This document shows, piece by piece, positions 7,047 to 10,078 of a DNA stretch of 10,078 nt. The position numbers were made by a program, and so were the translations under genes. The notes beneath the pieces are model-generated. The model ran no database searches and was not told where the DNA came from. It saw only the letters and a list, made by a program, of their open reading frames with translations. This DNA is from Betaproteobacteria bacterium UBA7395 (lineage in GTDB: Bacteria > Pseudomonadota > Gammaproteobacteria > Burkholderiales > Rhodocyclaceae). The stretch lies in NCBI GenBank assembly GCA_002470165.1, contig DKNF01000140.1, positions 1 to 10,078 of the forward strand, in the 5' to 3' direction. The first letter of the stretch is position 1. Each line of letters begins with the position of its first letter.

Positions 7047-7051
7047 AATCC

Positions 7052-8884
7052 ATGAATTCACGCCTCAAGCCGCTGGCGGTATTGTTACCGCTCGCTTTTT
7101 ACCAACCGCTGCAGGCCACGGAACAGCTTGCCAGCCTCGACACCATGGTGGTCACCGCGACACGCCAGCCGATGCGGGTCAGCGAAGTGCTGACCGATGT
7201 CAGCGTGATCGAGCGCAACGAGATCGAAGCCGCCGGCCACACCAATCTCGAACAGATCCTGGCCGCTCAGCCGGGCATGCAGATCGTCGCCAACGGCAGT
7301 TGGGGTGCCAATTCCTCGTTGCTCATCCGCGGCACCAACGCCAAACATGTGCTGCTGCTGGTCGATGGCATGCGGGTGGGCTCGGCCACGTCGGGCGAAC
7401 CCACCTGGTCACGCATTCCGGTCGCCCAGATCGAGCGCATCGAAATCATCCGCGGCCCAGCCTCCGCAATGTACGGCAGCGACGCCATCGGGGGCGTGGT
7501 CCAGATCTTCACCCGGCGCAGCGAGGAAGCCCTTCATCTTTCTGCCGAAGCCGGAGCCGGCAGCTACGGCACGCGCAATGGCAGCGCCAGCTTGTCCGGG
7601 AAGCGCAACGGCTGGCAGTACGGCGTGACCCTCTCGCATGAGACGACCGACGGCTTCAACAGTCGCCCGTGGACGGCGACAGCCAATCCCGACAAGGACG
7701 GTTTCCGCAACCAGGCGACCTCAGCACGGCTCGGCTATACCTTCGCCCCCGGACACGAACTGATGCTTTCCGCCCTGCACGCCGAAGGTCGCAACAGCTA
7801 CGACGGCACCGGCGTGACGGTCGACTGGGTCAATCAGACCAGAAACGGCAACGCCTCGCTGGTACTGAAAAACCGGCTGACCAGCGCCTGGAACAGCACA
7901 TTGACCGTCGGGCGCAGCATCGATCACTCGAAAAATCTGCGCAATGGTCTGCGCAACAGTCAATTCAACACCGAGCAGGATATGTACGCCTGGCAGAACG
8001 ATCTGAGCGGCAGCCTGGGCAATTTCCTGATCGGCTTCGAGCGTACCGAGCAAGCCATCAATACCTCGGGCAATTACCCCAAAACCCAACGCCGCAACGA
8101 CGCGGTCCAGCTGGGCTGGAACCGTGGATTCGGCGCCCATCGCCTACAGGCCAGCACCCGCTACGACGACGACTCGCTGTTCGGTGACAAGACCACCGGC
8201 TCGCTGGCCTATGGCTATCGTTTCTCGAACAACTGGCGAGCCAGCGCGAGCGTTGGCACCGCCTTCAAGGCGCCGACCTTCAACGAACTGTACTACCCGC
8301 TGACCGGAACCTTCGTCGGCAACCCGGCCGTGCAGCCCGAGTCGGCGATCAATCGCGAACTGTCGATTCACTATGAAGCCGGGAATCAGGCCATCTCGTT
8401 GACCTGGTACCTGAACCGGGTCAAGGACATGATTGCCTGGACCCGGGTCGGCGCCCTGAACCAGCCCACGAACATCGATTCCGCCAGACTTGAGGGTGCG
8501 ACACTCAGCTGGCAGGGCAAGCTCAGCAGCCTGGATCTTCAGGCCAGCTACGACTGGCTTGACGCGATTGACCGTCGCAACGACCGTCAGCTTGCCAGGC
8601 GTGCCCGGCACTCGGCCGCCATCTCGGTCGGCCAGACGCTGGACCGCTGGGACTGGCGTGCCGAAATGCTGGGTAGCGGCAAGCGCTACGAGTATTCCGG
8701 AACGACCAGAGTGGAACTGGACGGCTACGCGCTGACCAATCTCTACGCTGCCTACCGTTTTGCCCCGGAATGGAGCATTTTTGCCCGTGTCAACAACCTC
8801 TTCGACCGGGACTATATACTCGCCGATACCTACGCCACCCCGGGGCGCAATGCCTTCATCGGCATCCGCTACAGTCCGAAGTAA
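7052..8884 (+). CDS. btuB: TonB-dependent vitamin B12 outer-membrane receptor BtuB
   Basis: A 610-residue outer-membrane receptor (E. coli BtuB has 614) that imports cobalamin with TonB energy. A signal peptide (1-22, MNSRLKPLAVLLPLAFYQPLQA) is followed by the TonB box DTMVVTAT (30-37). The plug contains LIRGTNAKHVLLLVDGMRVG and IRGPASAMYGSDAIGGVVQIFT, both diagnostic of BtuB/TonB plugs. The rest is a beta barrel, with late motifs GTAFKAPTFNELYYP, VQPESAINRELS and ARVNNLFDRDYILAD. The protein ends GIRYSPK, so the last residue is Lys rather than the usual terminal aromatic. The ATG at 7052 is chosen because GGGAAGGGG precedes it and a signal peptide begins there. Upstream in-frame codons lie inside the riboswitch region. 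Control is by the cobalamin riboswitch. Confidence 0.97.
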   Translation: MNSRLKPLAVLLPLAFYQPLQATEQLASLDTMVVTATRQPMRVSEVLTDVSVIERNEIEAAGHTNLEQILAAQPGMQIVANGSWGANSSLLIRGTNAKHVLLLVDGMRVGSATSGEPTWSRIPVAQIERIEIIRGPASAMYGSDAIGGVVQIFTRRSEEALHLSAEAGAGSYGTRNGSASLSGKRNGWQYGVTLSHETTDGFNSRPWTATANPDKDGFRNQATSARLGYTFAPGHELMLSALHAEGRNSYDGTGVTVDWVNQTRNGNASLVLKNRLTSAWNSTLTVGRSIDHSKNLRNGLRNSQFNTEQDMYAWQNDLSGSLGNFLIGFERTEQAINTSGNYPKTQRRNDAVQLGWNRGFGAHRLQASTRYDDDSLFGDKTTGSLAYGYRFSNNWRASASVGTAFKAPTFNELYYPLTGTFVGNPAVQPESAINRELSIHYEAGNQAISLTWYLNRVKDMIAWTRVGALNQPTNIDSARLEGATLSWQGKLSSLDLQASYDWLDAIDRRNDRQLARRARHSAAISVGQTLDRWDWRAEMLGSGKRYEYSGTTRVELDGYALTNLYAAYRFAPEWSIFARVNNLFDRDYILADTYATPGRNAFIGIRYSPK

Positions 8885-8887
8885 TCC

Positions 8888-9865
8888 ATGCCCACCCGCC
8901 GCCGTGCCTTCCTGATCCTCACCGCGCTCAGCCTGCTGGCGCTGGTGAGTTTCGCGCTGGCCTTGTCGGCGGGCAGCCTGAAGGTACCGTTGCTCGACAT
9001 CGTCGCCGCGCTTTTCGGGCGCGGTGACGGGGCAGCCGACATGGTTGTGCAATTGCGTCTGCCACGGGCACTGGCCGGTTTCGCCTGCGGCGGCTTGCTG
9101 GCGCTGGCCGGCGCGCTGATGCAGGTGTTGCTGCGCAATCCGCTGGCCGATCCTTACGTGCTCGGCATCTCGGGCGGCGCCGGCGTCGGCGCCATGTTCG
9201 GCATCCTGATCGGGCTGCCGCTGCTGGCCGTCGACGGACTCGCCTTTGCCGGCGCGCTCGGTGCCATGTTCCTGGTCTTCGGGCTGGCGCATGGCGACGG
9301 TAGCTGGACGCAGACCCGCCTGCTGCTCACCGGCGTCATCGTCGCCGCCGGCTGCGGCGCGCTGATTGCCCTGATGCTGTCGATTGCCGACGAAGGCAAA
9401 CTGCACGGCATGCTGTTCTGGCTGATGGGCGACCTTGGGCAGACCTTCACCTGGTGGCCGGCGGCACTGGCGCTGGTGGTCGCACTGGCCTGCGCGATGC
9501 CGTTCGCCCGCGAACTCAACCTGCTGTCGCGCGGCCTGATGCAGGCCCAGGCACTGGGCGTGGCGGTGGGGCGGCTGCGCTACACGGTTTATCTGCTGGC
9601 TTCGGTGGCCACCGCCGCCTCGGTGACCACGGCCGGCTCGATCGGTTTCGTCGGTCTGGTCGTCCCGCACCTGGTCCGACTCGCCACCGGCAACGATCAA
9701 CGCCTGTTGCTGCCGGCCACCGTACTCGCCGGCGGCTCACTCCTAGTGCTGGCCGATACCGCCGCCCGCACGGTGATCGCGCCCCTGCAACTGCCGGTCG
9801 GCGTACTCACCGCGCTGATCGGCGTGCCGGTTTTCCTGTTCCTGCTGTCGAGGCAACCAAAGTGA
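8888..9865 (+). CDS. btuC: FecCD-family ABC permease for cobalamin (BtuC)
   Basis: A 325-residue inner-membrane permease (E. coli BtuC 326) that forms the B12 channel as a homodimer. It is almost entirely membrane helices, about ten expected. FecCD signatures are [20 protein letters not shown] (57-76), [19 protein letters not shown] (83-101), [13 protein letters not shown] (near 255-267), ADTAAR and [15 protein letters not shown] near the end. The usual AELP of BtuC reads PLQLP here, with Gln for the common Glu. The substrate B12 is inferred from btuB three bases upstream and the shared riboswitch; siderophore permeases are close relatives. The ATG at 8888 has only a weak GAAG ahead, so coupling to btuB translation is likely. 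No periplasmic binding protein (btuF) is seen in the window. Confidence 0.93.
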   Translation: MPTRRRAFLILTALSLLALVSFALALSAGSLKVPLLDIVAALFGRGDGAADMVVQLRLPRALAGFACGGLLALAGALMQVLLRNPLADPYVLGISGGAGVGAMFGILIGLPLLAVDGLAFAGALGAMFLVFGLAHGDGSWTQTRLLLTGVIVAAGCGALIALMLSIADEGKLHGMLFWLMGDLGQTFTWWPAALALVVALACAMPFARELNLLSRGLMQAQALGVAVGRLRYTVYLLASVATAASVTTAGSIGFVGLVVPHLVRLATGNDQRLLLPATVLAGGSLLVLADTAARTVIAPLQLPVGVLTALIGVPVFLFLLSRQPK

Positions 9866-10078
9866 GCGCCCCCTTGCTCGAAGCCCGCCAGCTCCGCGTC
9901 GACATCGGCGGCAAGACCGTCGTCGACTGCCTCAACCTCAGCCTGCAACCGGGCGAACGGCTGGCCATCCTCGGCCGTAACGGCGCCGGCAAGTCGACGC
10001 TGATATCGATCCTCTACGGCTTCTATCACGCCGATTCCGGTGAGATCCGCGTCGACGGCAGGAAGGTCTCCATTCCCT
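9862..10078 (+). CDS. btuD: ABC transporter ATP-binding protein, probable BtuD, truncated by window edge
   Basis: The first 72 codons of a cytoplasmic ABC ATPase. Residues 1-34 give the N-terminal strands ([24 protein letters not shown]) and [14 protein letters not shown] contains a perfect Walker [10 protein letters not shown]. The ABC signature and Walker B lie past the window. It starts with GTG at 9862, inside the btuC stop (GTGA), so translation is coupled and the product should power BtuC. After Walker A the text [21 protein letters not shown] is closer in style to sugar/nucleoside ABC ATPases than to typical BtuD/FepC. The B12 role rests on operon position. Confidence 0.88.
   Translation, partial: MSAPLLEARQLRVDIGGKTVVDCLNLSLQPGERLAILGRNGAGKSTLISILYGFYHADSGEIRVDGRKVSIP

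Noticed and set aside
6854..7051. 66-codon N-terminal extension of btuB
   Set aside because: It would be coded inside the B12 riboswitch and its expression platform. The signal peptide and ribosome site support the ATG at 7052.
8144..9700. 518-codon minus-strand open frame opposite btuB and btuC
   Set aside because: No motif is recognisable and it spans two confidently identified genes plus their junction; it is a GC-driven shadow.

Overview
This window looks like a chromosomal segment of a high-GC betaproteobacterium, most likely of the Rhodocyclales (Dechloromonas/Azonexus-like). That placement is an inference from codon usage, from the acetate/propionate acyl-CoA gene content, and from a zapB-like / zapA / 6S RNA cluster; no taxonomic marker gene is present. 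The layout is ordinary bacterial chromosome. I see no transposase, integrase, phage gene, CRISPR array, tRNA or rRNA.

Left part (1-5039), acyl-CoA and acetate metabolism. The N-terminal 415 codons of a B12-dependent methylmalonyl-CoA mutase run leftward off the window. A FadR-type (FCD) GntR regulator is divergent from it, and the shared gap holds a TTGACA -35 box and a 14-bp perfect palindrome. A bidirectional terminator separates the regulator from a convergent pair, a DUF485 membrane protein (yjcH) and the acetate symporter actP, whose stop and start codons overlap. Divergent from yjcH is a crotonase-superfamily enzyme in which the usual second catalytic glutamate is replaced.

Middle part (5040-6663), a leftward cluster. 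A near-leaderless promoter drives a ZapB-like coiled-coil protein and ZapA. They are followed by a strongly suspected 6S RNA (ssrS), a 13-bp terminator hairpin, and a TauE/SafE-family permease. The stop codons of the permease and the crotonase lie back to back in the palindrome TGATCA.

Right part (6700-10078), B12 uptake. A rightward promoter leads into a cobalamin riboswitch and then btuB (TonB-dependent outer-membrane receptor), btuC (FecCD permease) and the start of an ABC ATPase that overlaps btuC by GTGA. The riboswitch should repress uptake when adenosylcobalamin is plentiful. The mutase at the other end of the window is a consumer of that cofactor, so the two ends are linked by metabolism, though no shared regulation is visible.

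I did not find a previously undescribed system. The points most worth a second look are the probable 6S RNA with a predictable pRNA start, the near-leaderless zapB-like promoter, the crotonase active-site substitution, the palindromes in the two divergent promoter regions, the proposed ribosome-site switch behind the riboswitch, and the unusual sequence style of the B12-operon ATPase.
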